Shown one piece after another: positions 1 to 12,146 of a stretch of DNA of 64,000 nucleotides. Each line of letters starts with the position of its first letter. Within the stretch, counting starts at the first letter, position 1. The notes under the pieces were generated by a model. The model made no database searches. It saw only the letters and a list, made by a program, of their open reading frames with translations, and had not been told where the DNA came from. The position numbers were made by a program, and so were the translations under genes. Source of the stretch: Streptomyces hygroscopicus (GTDB lineage: Bacteria > Actinomycetota > Actinomycetes > Streptomycetales > Streptomycetaceae); contig CP018627.1 in the NCBI GenBank assembly GCA_002021875.1, forward strand, positions 11,036,001-11,100,000, written 5' to 3'.

Positions 1-1
1 G

Positions 2-3000
2 ACCAGGCCGGACGCGGTCGCCATCGTCGACGGGCACCGGTCGCTGACATACCGTCAGGCAGCGGAGCGGTCTGCCCAGTTGGCCCACCACCTGATCGAG
101 CGCGGACTGGGCCCCGAACAGGTCGTCGGCATCTCACTGGGCCGCTCGGCCGAGATGGTGATCGGGCTGCTCGCCGTACTCCAGGCGGGGTGCGCGTTCG
201 TGCCGCTCGATCCGCAGTGGCCGGCCGCGCGCCGGGCCGCCGTCATCGACGACGCCCAGGTCGTGGCGCAGCTCGGCGACTCGGGCGAACGCGGCCCGGC
301 CGAACCGGAAGCCGTGGCCGTCGACCTCGGCGACTGGCGCTTCGGTTCCCACTCCACCGAGGGCACCGGGGTCACCCTCCCCGGCAACGCCCTGGCGTAC
401 GTGATCTTCACGTCCGGTTCGACCGGGCGGCCCAAGGGCGCGATGATCCGGCACGAAGCGATCAGCGAGCGCCTGCTGTGGCAGGGCAACGAGATCCTGG
501 GCTTCGGCCACGACGACGCGTCGCTGTTCAAGGCGCCGTTGTCCTTCGACATCTCCATCAACGAGATCTTCCTGCCGCTGGTGCACGGCGGCAGGCTGGT
601 CATCCTGCGGCCCGGCGGCGAACGCGACCCGCACCACTTGCTGAGCGTGATCGCCGAGCAGCGGGTCACCTTCACCTACCTGGTCTCGTCCATGCTGGAC
701 GTGCTGCTGGAGATGGTGGGCGACTCCGGGCGGCTGGACAGCCTGCGCCATGTGTGGTGCGGCGGCGAGGTGCTGACCCCGGAGCTGTACGAGCGGTTCC
801 GCACCCGGCTCGACATCCCGCTCTACCACGGCTACGGCCCGGCCGAGACCACGATCGGTGTCTCGCACGTCATCTACCGGGGCGCGGCGGAGCGCCTGTC
901 GACGTCGATCGGCAAGGCCAACCCGAACACCCAGTTGTATGTGCTGGACAACGAGCTGCGCCCGGTGCCGGTCGGAGTCGGTGGCGAACTGTACGCGGGA
1001 GGGTTCCTCCTGGGCCGCGGGTACATCAACGCGCCCGGCCTGACGGCGTCCCGCTTCGTGGCGAACCCCTTCGCGGGGGACGGTTCCCGGCTGTACCGGA
1101 CCGGAGACCTCGCGCGGTTCGCCCCGGACGGGTCGCTGGACTTCCTCGGCCGGGCCGACAACCAGATCAAGATCCGCGGTATGCGGCTGGAGATCGAGGA
1201 TGTCGAGGTCGGTCTCGCGGAGCACCCCGGGGTGCGGTACACCTGCGTCGTCGCGAAGAAGAACGCGGCGGGCAGCACCTATCTGGTGGGCTATGTGATC
1301 CCGGCAGCCGGGAGCGAGGACCTGCGCGCGGACGAGGTCAGGGGGTGGGCCGCCGGGCACATGGTGGAGTACATGGTGCCCGCCCACATCGTCGTGATGA
1401 AGGAGTTCCCGCTCACGGCGAACGGCAAGCTCGACCGCCGTGCGCTGCCGGAACCCGTGATCGGGACGGGCTCGATCGTCCAGCCCGCCACCGAGAACGA
1501 GCGGGTGGTGTGCGCGGCGGTCGCGAAGGTGCTGCGGCTGGACGAGGTCGGCGTCGACCAGGACTTCTTCCAGCTCGGCGGGGACAGCCTGCTGGCGATC
1601 TCGCTGCTGAGCGCGGTGCGCGACGCGGGTCTCCACCTCACGGCACGGCAGATCTTCACCAACAGCACGGTCGGGGCGCTGGCGGCGATGGCGAGCCGTG
1701 AGGACGCCTCCACCGCGGATGACGGCGATGTCGCGACCGGTTCCGTCATGGGACCGCCCATCGTGCAGTGGCTCGGCGAGACCACCGACGCGATCGACGG
1801 CTTCGTACAGTCGGTCGTGCTGAACACCCCGGCGGAGCTGACCGCCGACGCCCTCGACGCGATCCTCGCCGCCGTGGCCGGGCGGCACGACATGCTGCGC
1901 GCCAGGCTGGTGCGCGGCGAGCGCTGGAGCTTCGAGATCCCGGTGGCGGGGCGGGCCACGCCGTCGTGGCAGGAGAGCGACCGGCCGCTCGATGAGTGTG
2001 TCGCGCTCGCCACCGGCGGGCTGGACCCGGACCAGGGCGTGATGCTGCGTGCCGTCTGGCGACGTGAGGCACGGCAACTGGTCGTGGTCGTCCATCATGT
2101 GGTGATCGACGGCGTGTCCTGGCATGTCCTGCTGGACGACCTGGCCACGGCATGGCGGCAGTTCGCCTCGGGCGCGCCGGTCGAATTGCCTCCGGGGGGC
2201 ACGTCGTTCCGGCGCTGGACGCAGATGCTGGAGCATGCCACGTTCGACGCCGACCGTGGCTACTACGAGCGTCCCCTGCCGGGAGCGGACGGCCCCGTGG
2301 GCAGGCGCGCGCTGCGCGACGCCGACACCGTCGCCCGGGAGCGGGTGCGGACCGTCTCGGCCGGCCCCGAGGTCACCGCCGCGCTGCTGGGCGAGATCCC
2401 CGCGAAGTTCCACGCGGGCGTGGGCGATGTGCTGCTGACCGCGCTCGCCGTCACCCTCGCCCGATGGCGCCGCGATCTCGGACAGGACCAGACGTTCGCG
2501 CATATCGAACTCGAGGGCCACGGCCGCGAAGGACGGTTCGTGGCGGACGCCGCCGGCTTCGAGCCGGAGCTGTCGCGGACCGTGGGCTGGTTCACCACCC
2601 TGTTCCCGGTGACCGTGGACCCCGGAGCGGCGGCCGATTTCACCGCCCCCGACTATCTGGCCGCCGCGCTCAAGGCGGTCAAGGAAGACCTCGCCCGAGT
2701 GCCGTCCAACGGCGTTTCCTACGGTGCCCTGCGGTATCTGACCCACACCGAGTTCGACGCCCCCGCACCGCAGGTGCTCTTCAACTACCTCGGCCGTTTC
2801 GATGCGGGCGCCTCCGGAGACTGGCAACTCATCGGCAACACCGGCCAGTTGGGCGAGAAGCGCGACCCGAGCATGCGCCTGCCGCGCCCCCTGGAGTTCA
2901 ACGCGATCGCCGAACCCGCACCGAGCGGCGCATACGAGCTGATCACCACCATCTCCTGGCCCGACGGGATGTTCACCGACGAGGACATCGCGACCATCGG

Positions 3001-6000
3001 CGCGTACTTCCGGGAGGCCCTGACCGCCCTGGCCGCGCTCGACCAGGGCGGCCACTCGCCCAGCGACTTCGGCCTGGTGCCGCTCACCCAGGCCGACGTC
3101 GACGCCCTGGACGGCCCGGCGCTGCGGGACATCCTGCCGCTGACCCCGTTGCAGGAGGGCCTGTACTTCCATTCGGTCTTCGACGACGACTCGGCGGGCG
3201 CCTACGTCGAGCAGCAGTTGCTGAGGCTGGACGGCGAGGTGGACGCCGACCGGCTCGCGGCGGCGGCCACCCGGTTGCTCACGCTGTACCCGAACCTGGC
3301 GGCGCGGTTCACGGCCCTCGCCGACGGCCGGGTGGTCTCCGTGCTGGAGAGCGGGGTGCGGGCGCCGTTCACCACGCTCGACCGCCCCGGGATCACCGAC
3401 GCCGAGATCCGCGAATACGCCGAGCGGGACCGCCGCGCCGGGTTCGACCTGGCCACCGGCCCGCTGATGCGGTACACGCTCATCCGCGCGGGCTCCGGCC
3501 GGAACATCCTGGTGCAGACCGTGCACCACATCATCGCCGACGGCTGGTCGGTGCCACCGATGCTCCGCGCGCTGCTGGCCGAATACCACGCGCCGGGGAC
3601 GGTGTATCCGCTCGGCGGCTTCCCCGGCTACGTACGGTGGCTCGCGGAGCGCGACGACGACGAGAGCGACCGGATATGGCGCGATCAGCTCGCCGAGCTG
3701 CCCGGCCCCTCGCTGGTCGCCGAGGGGCACACCCCGTCCGGCCGGTTCGCCGACACCGCCGTGGAACCGGCGGATGACATCGACGCGGCCGCCCGGTCGG
3801 CCGGTGTACCGCTGAGCGTGGCCGTGCACAGCGCCTGGGCGGTGACGCTGGGCTCCATCCTGCCCGGCAGTGACGTGGTGTTCGGTTCCACGGTGTCCGG
3901 GCGCGACGCACAGGTGCCCGGCATCGAGGACATGGTGGGTCTGTTCATCAACACGATCCCCGTGCGCGCCCGGTGGGCCGGTACCACCACGGCGCGCGAC
4001 CTGCTCGCCTCGGTGCGGGAACACCAGAGCGCGGTGCTGCCGCACCAGCATGTCTCGCTGGCGAGGATCGGCCGCCTGGCCGGTGCGGGTGCCCTGTTCG
4101 ACACCCTGGTGGTGTTCGATGTCGCGACCGATGTGGCCGCCCTGCGGGGGCCGGGCGACGAGCTGGTCATCACCGACATCGTGAACGAGGGCGCCCCGCA
4201 CTACCCCTTGACGCTGGTGGTGGAGCGCGCTCCCGACGGCCGTCCCCGCTTCAACCTGATCTACGACGGCGAGCTGCTGCGGGAGGCGAGCGCCCAGGCG
4301 ATCCTGCGCACGTTCACCCAGGCCCTCACCGGCCTGCTCACCCGCCCGGACGCACTGGCCGGCGAGATGGCGCCCGAAGACATCCGGCGTCCCGCGCCGA
4401 TCACTCCGACGACGCTGGGCGGACTGTTCGACGCCGCCGCGCGCCGCGACCCGGCGGCCACCGCCGTCACCCAGTGCGGTCTCGACGGCGGAACCCGGTC
4501 ACTGACCTATGGCGAACTGGCGGCCGCGAAGAACGAGCTGGCCTCCGCCCTGCGCGCGGCCGGTGCCGGGCCGGGCAGGCGGGTCGCCGTCGCCGTCCCG
4601 CGCTCCCTGGAGCAGGTCGTCGCTCTGGTCGCGACCGTCACCGCGGGCGGCGCGTATGTACCGCTGGACCTGGCCTACCCGGACGAACGGCTGGAGTACA
4701 TCCTGGCCGACTCCGCTCCGCAGGTCGTCCTCGTGGACCGTGAGCAGCGCGAGCGCTTCACCCGGCTGCTGGCCCGGGCGGGCGTGCCGGCCCGGGTGCT
4801 CGTACGGGGGGACGAGCTGCCGGGGGCCGGTACGGAGGCCGGGCCGGAGGTGAGCCGGCACGACCCCGCCTACGTCATCTACACATCCGGATCGACCGGC
4901 ACACCCAAGGGCGTCGTCGTCCCGCACTCCAGCGTGGTGACGCTGCTCGCGAACACCCGGCCCGCCATGGACTTCGGCCCCCACGACGTATGGGTCCAAT
5001 TCCACTCCTTCTCCTTCGACTTCGCCGTCTGGGAGCTGTGGGGCGCGCTGGCGCACGGCGCTGAGCTGCTGGTGCCGGAGTACGGGCTGACCCGCTCGCC
5101 GGTCGACTTCCACCGGCTGGTGCGCGAGCGCGGAGTGACCGTGCTCAACCAGACCCCGTCGGCGTTCTACCAGTTCATCGAGGCCGACCGGCATGCGGGC
5201 GAGCCGGTCACCGCGCTGCGCCGGATCATCTTCGGCGGCGAGCCGCTGGACCCCGGGCGGCTGCGCGGCTGGGTCGAGCGGCACGGCACCGGTGCGCCCG
5301 AGCTGGTCAACATGTACGGCATCACCGAGACCACTGTCCATGTCACCCACCGGGTGCTGACCGACGACGACTTCGGCCCCGGCGGCGACGTCAGCCCGAT
5401 CGGCCGCCCGATCCCGGGCCTGGCCACCTATCTGCTCGACGACCGGCTCCGGCCGGTACCGCCGGGCCGGGTGGGCGCCATCTACGTCGCAGGCGACCAG
5501 GTGTCGCTCGGCTACCTGGGCAGGCCGGGGCTGACCGCGGGCCGTTTCGTGGCGAACCCGTTCGCGGGCGACGGCTCCCGCATGTACCACACGGGCGACC
5601 TCGCCCGCCGCACGCTCGACGGTGAGCTGGAGTTCACCGGCCGCGCCGACGACCAGGTGCAGCTCAAGGGCTTCCGTGTCGAACTCGGCGAGGTGGAGTC
5701 CGCGGTCAGGGGGCTCGATGGTGTGGTCGACGCGGCCGTCACCGTGGCCGACAGCGGCGACCACCTGGTCGCGCATGTCGTGGGCCGGGCGCCCGCCGAC
5801 ATCACCGCCCTGCTGTCCGCGAAGCTGCCCGTACACATGGTGCCGGGCCGGGTGCTGCCCGTGGACGCCCTGCCGCTGACGGTCAACGGCAAGCTGGACC
5901 GGAAGGCCCTGACCGCACGCGCCGTACAGGACGACACCCCGGCGGCCGGCCCTGCGGGCAGCGGAGACGCCACGCTCACCGCACTGGTCGGCATCTTCGC

Positions 6001-9000
6001 CGACACACTGCCCGAATCCGCCGTGGACGGCGACACCGACTTCTTCCGGGCCGGGGGCGACAGCATCGTCGCCATCACCGTCATCAACCGGGCCAGGGCG
6101 CTCGGGTTGCCGATCGCGCCACGGGACGTGTTCCTGTTCAGGACACCGCGCGCGCTCGCCGAGCACCTGGGCACGCGCACACCGCGGGCCGAGCCGCCCG
6201 CGCCCGCCCGCCACGAGGACGGCCCGCTGCCGCCGACCCCGATCATCCTGCGCCAGCGCGAACTGAGCGGATCGCTCACCCGGTTCGCCCAGGCCAGAAC
6301 GGTGGAGGCCCCCGACGGCACCGGGTTCGCCGACGCCGAGCGCGCCGCGCACGCCGTCGTGGCCGCGCACCCGGCCCTCCGGCTGCGGCTGCGCGTCGAA
6401 CACGGGGTGTGGGAGCTGCGCACCGAACCCGCCCGCGAGGTCACTGTCGTACGGGCGGACACGGCCGATGCCACGACGGCGGCGAACGAGGCCGCCGGAC
6501 GGCTCGACCCCGAGTCCGGGGAGGTCATCGCGTTCGCGTGGCTGGAGGCGAGCCGGACCCTGGTGGTCACCGTGCACCACCTCGCCGTCGACTCGGTGTC
6601 CTGGCTGATCCTGCTGGACGACCTGGCCGCCGCCCTGCGCGGGGCGCCCCTGGCGCCGCCGACCACGTCCTACGCCGAGTACGCGGAAGCACTGGCGTCC
6701 CGGTCCGCCCATGCGATCGACGACCTCGGGCACTGGCTCACCACCCTCCAGGCGCCCGCGCTCCTGCCCGCGGTCGAGCGGCCGCGCGAGACCACGGTGG
6801 TGCTCGCGCCCGAAGTGAGCGACCGCGTGACACGTACCGCGCCCACCGCACTCGGCGTCGGTCTCACCGAGTTGCTGTGCGGCGCGCTGCGCACCGCGCT
6901 GACCCACATCCAGCCATCGCCCACCGACCTCGCGATCGAACTGGAGCGCCACGGCCGGGTCCCGGCGCTGGAGCACCACGACTACACCCGCACGGTCGGC
7001 TGGTTCACCTCCATCGCGCCCGTGCGGCTCACGGCGCACAGCGACCCCGTCGCCGCGGCGTACGAGGTCGACGAACGCCGGCCGGACGAGCGCGCACACG
7101 TCGCCTACGGACGGCTCAGGTACCTCAACGCGCAGACGGCCCCGCTGCTCACCGCCCGCCCGCAGGTGCTGTTCAACTACCTGGGCCGGGGCGGCGAATC
7201 CCAGGCCCCGCACCTGACCGGCGGCGATCAGGGCAGCCCGTACGCAGTCGAGGTCAACGCGTGGACCGACGCGGCCACCGGCAGCCTGCAGGCCGTCTTC
7301 ACCCTCGCCGAAGGCATCCCGGACGAGATCACCGACCACTGGCGGAGCGCACTGGAACGCATCGCGGACGCCTCCGCGACGGCCGAGCGCACGGCACCGG
7401 TCACCCCGCTCCAGCGGGGCCTGTACTTCCAGGCCCAGATGGCGGGATCGGCGGGACATTACGTCGCGCAGAGCTGGTTCACCTTCGACCGGCGCCTGGA
7501 CACCGGCGCACTGTCCGAGGCGATGGCGTACGTGATGGCGCGGCACCCGGTCGTGGGCGCCGGCTTCGCCACCGACGACGACGGCAACCCGGTCCAGGTC
7601 CTGGGGGCGGGCCGGCGGGTCGATGTCCGTCCGGTCGAGCTCACGAGCGACGCGGACGTCGAGGCGCTGCGCACCCGGGACCGCGACACGGGATTCGACC
7701 CGGGCGAGCCTCCGCTGATCCGGATGACCGTGGTGCGGCTGCCCGGCGCCCGCGACGGGCTGCTGCTCAGCTACCACCTGCTGCTGTGGGACGGCTGGTC
7801 CCGCGAGATCGTGCTGCGCGACCTGTTCGACGCCTACCAGGCCGTCCTCGCGGGCGAGTTGCCCGACCCGGTCCCGGCCACGCCGAGCTTCGAGGACCAC
7901 GCCCGGGCGCTCGACGCCAGGGACTCCGCCGTATCGGAACGCTTCTGGGCCGAGCACCTGGCCGGTCTCCCCGGCCCGACGCTGCTCGCCGGACCGGCGC
8001 CGTCCCTTGTCGACGACCTGCCGCGCGCGCTCGTGCACACGCTGTCCGCCGAGCAGTCGGAGCTGCTGCGGGCGGCGGCCAGGGGGCACGGGGTCACCCT
8101 GAACTCGGTGCTGACCGGCGCGTTCGGCCTCCTGCTCGGCGCCCACACGGGCCGCGGCGACGCCGTGTTCGGCGTGACCGTCTCCGGCCGGGAGGGCGAG
8201 GGGCTGGACGGCATCGTCGGCGTGCTGCTCAACACCGTCCCCATGTGGACCCGGGCCCGGCCGGACGACACCGTCGGCGCGTACCTGTCGGACGTACAGG
8301 CCGCCAGGGTCGAGGCGATGGCCCACGAGCACCTGGGGCTCGGCGAGATCCAGCGGGCCACTGGGCACGACACCCTGTTCGACAACCTCTTCGTGCTCCA
8401 GAACTTCCTGGACATGGACGCGTTCGCCGAGATGAACGCCAGGCACGGCATCACCTCGGTGACGGCCGACGACTCCACCCACTACCCGTACACCTGGGTC
8501 GTCACCCCGGGCGACCGGCTCACGGTCAAGCTGGAGTACCGCGACGAGGACACCGCGAACGCCCGGCGGCTCCTCGACGACTACCTGCGCGTGCTCGACG
8601 ACCTGGCCCGGTCGGCCGGGCCGGTCGGCGCGCTGCGGGGCATGGGGCCGGAGCCCGTGCCGACCGAGCGCATGGACATCGGCACGGACACCGTGGTCGA
8701 CCGGTTCGACCGGGCGGCGGACCGCGACCCGCGGCGGATCGCGCTCGTGGCCCACGGCTCGACCATGACCTTCGCGGGGCTCCGGGACCGCAGCCGCGCG
8801 GTGGCCGGTGTGCTCGCCCGGCGCGGCATCGGCCCCGGGACGACCGTGGGCCTCGCGATTCCGCGCTCCCTCGACTCGATCGTGGCGCTGTTCGCCGTGC
8901 TGCGGGTCGGCGCCGCGTATGTGCCGCTGGAGCTGGACCACCCGGACGAGCGGATCGCCGCGATCGTCGCGGATGCCCGCCCCGATGTGATCCTCACCGT

Positions 9001-10450
9001 GAGCGCCGTGTCGCCCCGGCTCACCGGCGACCTGATCGAGCTGGACCGCCCGCTGCCCGAGGCCGAGCCGTACCGGACGTATCAGCCCAAGGACCCGCAT
9101 CGCCTGCGGCACCCCGCGTACACGATCTACACCTCGGGATCGACCGGGAAGCCCAAGGGCGTGGTGACCGAGTACGCCGGACTGACCAACATGCTGATCA
9201 ACCATCAGCGCCGGATCTTCGAGCCGGTGCTGGCGGACCACGGCCACCGGGTCTTCCGGATCGCGCACACCGTGTCGTTCGCCTTCGACATGTCGTGGGA
9301 GGAGCTGCTGTGGCTCGCCGACGGCCACGAGGTGCACATCTGTGACGAGGAACTGCGCCGTGACGCGCCCCGGCTGGTCGAGTACTGCCTCGAGCACCAC
9401 ATCGACGTCATCAATGTGACCCCGACCTACGCACAGCAACTGGTGGCCGAGGGCCTGCTCGACCACCCGGAACGGCGGCCGGCGCTGGTGCTGCTGGGCG
9501 GCGAGGCCGTCACCCCGGCGCTGTGGCAGCGGCTCGCGGAGACCGAGGGGACCGTCGGCTACAACCTGTACGGACCCACCGAATACACCATCAACACCCT
9601 CGGCGTCGGCACCTTCGAATGCCAGGACCCGGTGGTGGGGGTGGCGATCGACAACACCGATGTGTATGTGCTGGACCCGTGGCTGCGACCGCTGCCGGAC
9701 GGCGTCCCCGGTGAGCTGTACGTGTCCGGCATCGGCATCGCACGCGGCTATCTCGGGCAGCCCGACCAGACCGCGCACCGCTTCGTCGCGTGCCCGTTCG
9801 GCGCGCCCGGCGAGCGCATGTACCGCACCGGCGACCTGGTGGCCCGCCGGCCCGACGGCAACCTGATGTATTTGGGCCGCATCGACCAGCAGGTCAAGAT
9901 CCGGGGGCACCGGGTCGAACTGGGCGAGGTGGAGGCCGCGTTCGCCGCGCACCCGGCGGTGCGGTTCGTCGCCGCGGTCGCCCAGCCCGATCCCCAGGTC
10001 GACGGCGCGTACCGGCTGGCCGCCTACCTCGTACTGGACGGCTCGGACCTGGCGGCGGTCGCGGCCGACATAGGCACCGGGCTGCCGGACTTTCTGCGCC
10101 CGACGCACTACGCCCAGGTCGACAGCATCCCGCTGACCGTCAACGGGAAGGCTGACACCAAGGCGCTGCCGGAGGCCAAGCCGCTGGGCACACTGACCAC
10201 GGCGGGGGAGCGGGGACCGCGGACCGGGAACGAGACCGTGGTGTGCGAGTTCTTCGCCGAGGCACTGGACCTGGATGACGACGAGGTGAGTGCGGTGAGC
10301 GATTTCGTGTCCCTGGGAGGGCACTCCATGCTGGCGGTGCGGCTGATCGGGCTGCTCCGCCGCGAGTACGGCCCTGTGATCACCATCCGTGATCTGTTCA
10401 CCCTGCGAACCCCGGAAGCGATTGCCCGCCACCTTGATGACCACTCCTGA
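2..10450 (+). CDS. cchH: Coelichelin-type NRPS, 5' truncated (A-T-E / C-A-T-E / C-A-T)
   Basis: Multimodular peptide synthetase cut by the left edge. The frame is open from base 2, where an adenylation A1-like motif is already visible, so the TTG at 80 is not the real start. Approximate domains, counting codon 1 at base 2: A1 1-490, T1 (Ser529), E1 585-1030 ([10 protein letters not shown]), C2 1040-1460 (HHIIADGWS), A2 1475-1965, T2 (Ser2021), E2 2075-2460 ([10 protein letters not shown]), C3 2465-2870, A3 2895-3395, T3 (Ser3442). By hand alignment to GrsA the specificity codes are DINYWGGIG, DFWNIGMVH and DMENLGLIN. From family knowledge these are the formyl-hydroxyornithine, threonine and hydroxyornithine domains of coelichelin synthetase. 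Two E domains imply D residues 1 and 2. There is no thioesterase, as in the known enzyme. C3 reads [10 protein letters not shown], so HHxxxDG is altered. The next gene overlaps its end. Assignment is strong; the exact siderophore is inferred. Confidence 0.93.
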   Translation, partial: TRPDAVAIVDGHRSLTYRQAAERSAQLAHHLIERGLGPEQVVGISLGRSAEMVIGLLAVLQAGCAFVPLDPQWPAARRAAVIDDAQVVAQLGDSGERGPAEPEAVAVDLGDWRFGSHSTEGTGVTLPGNALAYVIFTSGSTGRPKGAMIRHEAISERLLWQGNEILGFGHDDASLFKAPLSFDISINEIFLPLVHGGRLVILRPGGERDPHHLLSVIAEQRVTFTYLVSSMLDVLLEMVGDSGRLDSLRHVWCGGEVLTPELYERFRTRLDIPLYHGYGPAETTIGVSHVIYRGAAERLSTSIGKANPNTQLYVLDNELRPVPVGVGGELYAGGFLLGRGYINAPGLTASRFVANPFAGDGSRLYRTGDLARFAPDGSLDFLGRADNQIKIRGMRLEIEDVEVGLAEHPGVRYTCVVAKKNAAGSTYLVGYVIPAAGSEDLRADEVRGWAAGHMVEYMVPAHIVVMKEFPLTANGKLDRRALPEPVIGTGSIVQPATENERVVCAAVAKVLRLDEVGVDQDFFQLGGDSLLAISLLSAVRDAGLHLTARQIFTNSTVGALAAMASREDASTADDGDVATGSVMGPPIVQWLGETTDAIDGFVQSVVLNTPAELTADALDAILAAVAGRHDMLRARLVRGERWSFEIPVAGRATPSWQESDRPLDECVALATGGLDPDQGVMLRAVWRREARQLVVVVHHVVIDGVSWHVLLDDLATAWRQFASGAPVELPPGGTSFRRWTQMLEHATFDADRGYYERPLPGADGPVGRRALRDADTVARERVRTVSAGPEVTAALLGEIPAKFHAGVGDVLLTALAVTLARWRRDLGQDQTFAHIELEGHGREGRFVADAAGFEPELSRTVGWFTTLFPVTVDPGAAADFTAPDYLAAALKAVKEDLARVPSNGVSYGALRYLTHTEFDAPAPQVLFNYLGRFDAGASGDWQLIGNTGQLGEKRDPSMRLPRPLEFNAIAEPAPSGAYELITTISWPDGMFTDEDIATIGAYFREALTALAALDQGGHSPSDFGLVPLTQADVDALDGPALRDILPLTPLQEGLYFHSVFDDDSAGAYVEQQLLRLDGEVDADRLAAAATRLLTLYPNLAARFTALADGRVVSVLESGVRAPFTTLDRPGITDAEIREYAERDRRAGFDLATGPLMRYTLIRAGSGRNILVQTVHHIIADGWSVPPMLRALLAEYHAPGTVYPLGGFPGYVRWLAERDDDESDRIWRDQLAELPGPSLVAEGHTPSGRFADTAVEPADDIDAAARSAGVPLSVAVHSAWAVTLGSILPGSDVVFGSTVSGRDAQVPGIEDMVGLFINTIPVRARWAGTTTARDLLASVREHQSAVLPHQHVSLARIGRLAGAGALFDTLVVFDVATDVAALRGPGDELVITDIVNEGAPHYPLTLVVERAPDGRPRFNLIYDGELLREASAQAILRTFTQALTGLLTRPDALAGEMAPEDIRRPAPITPTTLGGLFDAAARRDPAATAVTQCGLDGGTRSLTYGELAAAKNELASALRAAGAGPGRRVAVAVPRSLEQVVALVATVTAGGAYVPLDLAYPDERLEYILADSAPQVVLVDREQRERFTRLLARAGVPARVLVRGDELPGAGTEAGPEVSRHDPAYVIYTSGSTGTPKGVVVPHSSVVTLLANTRPAMDFGPHDVWVQFHSFSFDFAVWELWGALAHGAELLVPEYGLTRSPVDFHRLVRERGVTVLNQTPSAFYQFIEADRHAGEPVTALRRIIFGGEPLDPGRLRGWVERHGTGAPELVNMYGITETTVHVTHRVLTDDDFGPGGDVSPIGRPIPGLATYLLDDRLRPVPPGRVGAIYVAGDQVSLGYLGRPGLTAGRFVANPFAGDGSRMYHTGDLARRTLDGELEFTGRADDQVQLKGFRVELGEVESAVRGLDGVVDAAVTVADSGDHLVAHVVGRAPADITALLSAKLPVHMVPGRVLPVDALPLTVNGKLDRKALTARAVQDDTPAAGPAGSGDATLTALVGIFADTLPESAVDGDTDFFRAGGDSIVAITVINRARALGLPIAPRDVFLFRTPRALAEHLGTRTPRAEPPAPARHEDGPLPPTPIILRQRELSGSLTRFAQARTVEAPDGTGFADAERAAHAVVAAHPALRLRLRVEHGVWELRTEPAREVTVVRADTADATTAANEAAGRLDPESGEVIAFAWLEASRTLVVTVHHLAVDSVSWLILLDDLAAALRGAPLAPPTTSYAEYAEALASRSAHAIDDLGHWLTTLQAPALLPAVERPRETTVVLAPEVSDRVTRTAPTALGVGLTELLCGALRTALTHIQPSPTDLAIELERHGRVPALEHHDYTRTVGWFTSIAPVRLTAHSDPVAAAYEVDERRPDERAHVAYGRLRYLNAQTAPLLTARPQVLFNYLGRGGESQAPHLTGGDQGSPYAVEVNAWTDAATGSLQAVFTLAEGIPDEITDHWRSALERIADASATAERTAPVTPLQRGLYFQAQMAGSAGHYVAQSWFTFDRRLDTGALSEAMAYVMARHPVVGAGFATDDDGNPVQVLGAGRRVDVRPVELTSDADVEALRTRDRDTGFDPGEPPLIRMTVVRLPGARDGLLLSYHLLLWDGWSREIVLRDLFDAYQAVLAGELPDPVPATPSFEDHARALDARDSAVSERFWAEHLAGLPGPTLLAGPAPSLVDDLPRALVHTLSAEQSELLRAAARGHGVTLNSVLTGAFGLLLGAHTGRGDAVFGVTVSGREGEGLDGIVGVLLNTVPMWTRARPDDTVGAYLSDVQAARVEAMAHEHLGLGEIQRATGHDTLFDNLFVLQNFLDMDAFAEMNARHGITSVTADDSTHYPYTWVVTPGDRLTVKLEYRDEDTANARRLLDDYLRVLDDLARSAGPVGALRGMGPEPVPTERMDIGTDTVVDRFDRAADRDPRRIALVAHGSTMTFAGLRDRSRAVAGVLARRGIGPGTTVGLAIPRSLDSIVALFAVLRVGAAYVPLELDHPDERIAAIVADARPDVILTVSAVSPRLTGDLIELDRPLPEAEPYRTYQPKDPHRLRHPAYTIYTSGSTGKPKGVVTEYAGLTNMLINHQRRIFEPVLADHGHRVFRIAHTVSFAFDMSWEELLWLADGHEVHICDEELRRDAPRLVEYCLEHHIDVINVTPTYAQQLVAEGLLDHPERRPALVLLGGEAVTPALWQRLAETEGTVGYNLYGPTEYTINTLGVGTFECQDPVVGVAIDNTDVYVLDPWLRPLPDGVPGELYVSGIGIARGYLGQPDQTAHRFVACPFGAPGERMYRTGDLVARRPDGNLMYLGRIDQQVKIRGHRVELGEVEAAFAAHPAVRFVAAVAQPDPQVDGAYRLAAYLVLDGSDLAAVAADIGTGLPDFLRPTHYAQVDSIPLTVNGKADTKALPEAKPLGTLTTAGERGPRTGNETVVCEFFAEALDLDDDEVSAVSDFVSLGGHSMLAVRLIGLLRREYGPVITIRDLFTLRTPEAIARHLDDHS

Positions 10451-12137
10451 CACCCAGCGGCCCCGCCCGGGGGCCGACATCCTCCGGACCGCACTGCGCC
10501 GCAACATCGGCGCCATGACCTGGGGCACCGTCCTCATGGGCCTGTACCAGGCCGGTGAGACCGCCTTCCCCATCGCGCTCGGCCTGATCGTCGAGCACAC
10601 GATGCGGGACCGCGGCCTCGGCTCGCTCGGCCTGGCGATCGCCGCGCTGGCGGTCATCATCACGACGGTGTCGCTGTCGTGGCGGTTCGGGATGCGCGTC
10701 CTGCAGAAGGCCAACACCACCGAGGCGCACCGCTGGCGGGTGAAGGTCGCGGCCTACGGCCTCCAGCCGGTGGCCAGGGACGTCGACCTGAAGTCCGGCG
10801 AGGTGCTGACCATCGCCACCGAGGACGCCGACCAGACCGCCGACATCATCGAGGTGGTGCCGCTGCTGGTCAGCTCGCTGGTGGCGGTGCTGGTCGCGGC
10901 GGTCGCACTGGGCCTGGCCGACGTCCGGCTCGGCCTGCTGGTGATCGTGGGCACGGTCGCGATTCTGTCGATCCTGAGCGTGCTGTCCAAGCGGATCGGC
11001 TCCAGCACCCGCGAACAGCAGGCCCGGGTGGCACGGGCGGGGGCGAAGGTCGCGGACCTGATCACCGGCCTGCGCCCGCTGCACGGCTTCGGCGGCAACC
11101 ACGCGGCGTTCGGTTCCTATCGGAGGGTCAGCACGGAGGCGAAACACCAGGCGATCACCGTCGCCAAGGTCAACGGCGTGTACGCGGGCACCGCGCTGGC
11201 CCTCAACGCGGTCCTCGCCGCCGCCGTGACCCTGATGGCGGGCTCACTGGCCTTCAGCGGCCGGATCACCATCGGGGAACTCGTCATGGCCGTGGGGCTG
11301 GCGCAGTTCATCATGGAACCGCTCAAACTGTTCTCGGAGATGCCGAAGTACGTGATGATGGCGCGCGCGTCCGCCGAGCGGATGGCGCTGGTGCTGGCCG
11401 CGCCGCCGGTGGCGGCCGACGGGCGGGAGCGCCCGGCCGCGGGCGGAGACCTCGACCTCGACTGCGTCCGGTACGGCTCGCTGCGCGAGCTGAAGTTCAC
11501 GGTGGCCGCCGGCGAGTTCGTGGCGATCGCGCCCTACCAGCCGCGCGCGGCGGCCGACCTCGCGTCGATCCTGGCCGTGCAGGTCCCGCCCGGCGCGTAC
11601 GAGGGAGCGGTGCGGGTCGGCGGGCGGGAGCTCGCGGACCTGTCGATCGAGGCGGTCCGTGAACACCTGCTGGTGAACCCGTACGACGGGGAGATCTTCG
11701 CGGGCACCCTGGGCACGAACATCGATCCCTCGGGCACCAGCCGGATGGTCCCCGAGGCCGTCGAGGCGTCCATGCTGACCGACGTCGTCGCCCTCCACCG
11801 CGAAGGGCTCGACTACGGCGTCCGCGACCGCGGCGCGAACCTCTCCGGGGGACAGCGCCAGCGGCTGTCCCTGGCCCGCGCCCTCGCCGCCGATACCGAC
11901 GTCCTCGTCCTGCACGACCCGACCACAGCCGTCGACGCGGTCACCGAGCAGCTCATCGCGCGCAACATCGCGAAGCTGCGTCGGGACCGCACCACCATCG
12001 TGATCACCAGCAGCCCGGCGCTGCTGAATGCCGCCGACCGGGTCCTCGTCCTGGACGACGGCGTCATCACCGCCGAGGACACCCATCGCAACCTCCTCGC
12101 CACCGACCAGGACTACTGCCGGGCGGTGGCCCGGTGA
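10437..12137 (+). CDS. cchI: ABC half-transporter with degenerate ATPase site, CchI-like siderophore exporter
   Basis: A 566-residue transmembrane domain plus nucleotide-binding domain (NBD) fusion. The ATG at 10437 overlaps the NRPS stop by 14 bp, implying translational coupling; an upstream in-frame ATG at 10389 lies deep inside the NRPS and was rejected. Hydrophobic membrane segments fill roughly residues 20-310 and the NBD follows. The signature LSGGQ (about residue 469) is intact, but the other catalytic motifs are not. The Walker A region reads [12 protein letters not shown] (about 362-373) with no GxxGxGKS/T. Walker B reads VLVLHDP, so the catalytic Glu is Pro. The H-loop reads ITSSPAL with no His. 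Such proteins normally work as the non-catalytic half of a heterodimeric exporter. The coelichelin locus of S. coelicolor encodes two ABC half-transporters flanking the synthetase gene, so a partner upstream of this window is likely. Substrate is inferred from context. Confidence 0.85.
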   Translation: MTTPDTQRPRPGADILRTALRRNIGAMTWGTVLMGLYQAGETAFPIALGLIVEHTMRDRGLGSLGLAIAALAVIITTVSLSWRFGMRVLQKANTTEAHRWRVKVAAYGLQPVARDVDLKSGEVLTIATEDADQTADIIEVVPLLVSSLVAVLVAAVALGLADVRLGLLVIVGTVAILSILSVLSKRIGSSTREQQARVARAGAKVADLITGLRPLHGFGGNHAAFGSYRRVSTEAKHQAITVAKVNGVYAGTALALNAVLAAAVTLMAGSLAFSGRITIGELVMAVGLAQFIMEPLKLFSEMPKYVMMARASAERMALVLAAPPVAADGRERPAAGGDLDLDCVRYGSLRELKFTVAAGEFVAIAPYQPRAAADLASILAVQVPPGAYEGAVRVGGRELADLSIEAVREHLLVNPYDGEIFAGTLGTNIDPSGTSRMVPEAVEASMLTDVVALHREGLDYGVRDRGANLSGGQRQRLSLARALAADTDVLVLHDPTTAVDAVTEQLIARNIAKLRRDRTTIVITSSPALLNAADRVLVLDDGVITAEDTHRNLLATDQDYCRAVAR

Positions 12138-12146
12138 CCCGGCCCG

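Noticed and set aside
80..82. TTG as the start of the NRPS gene
   Set aside because: Adenylation-domain sequence continues in frame to the window edge, so the gene begins outside the window.
134..4201. Minus-strand open frame of about 1,350 codons
   Set aside because: Same shadow effect opposite A, E and C domains of the NRPS.
10389..10436. Upstream ATG extending the ABC transporter
   Set aside because: It lies in the T domain of the NRPS and adds 16 residues without resemblance to transporter N-termini; the ATG at 10437 near the NRPS stop is more natural.
4499..10720. Very long minus-strand open frame (about 2,070 codons) opposite the NRPS
   Set aside because: It is a high-GC shadow: its reading is Arg/Gly/His-rich with no recognisable domain, while the plus strand carries continuous NRPS domains.
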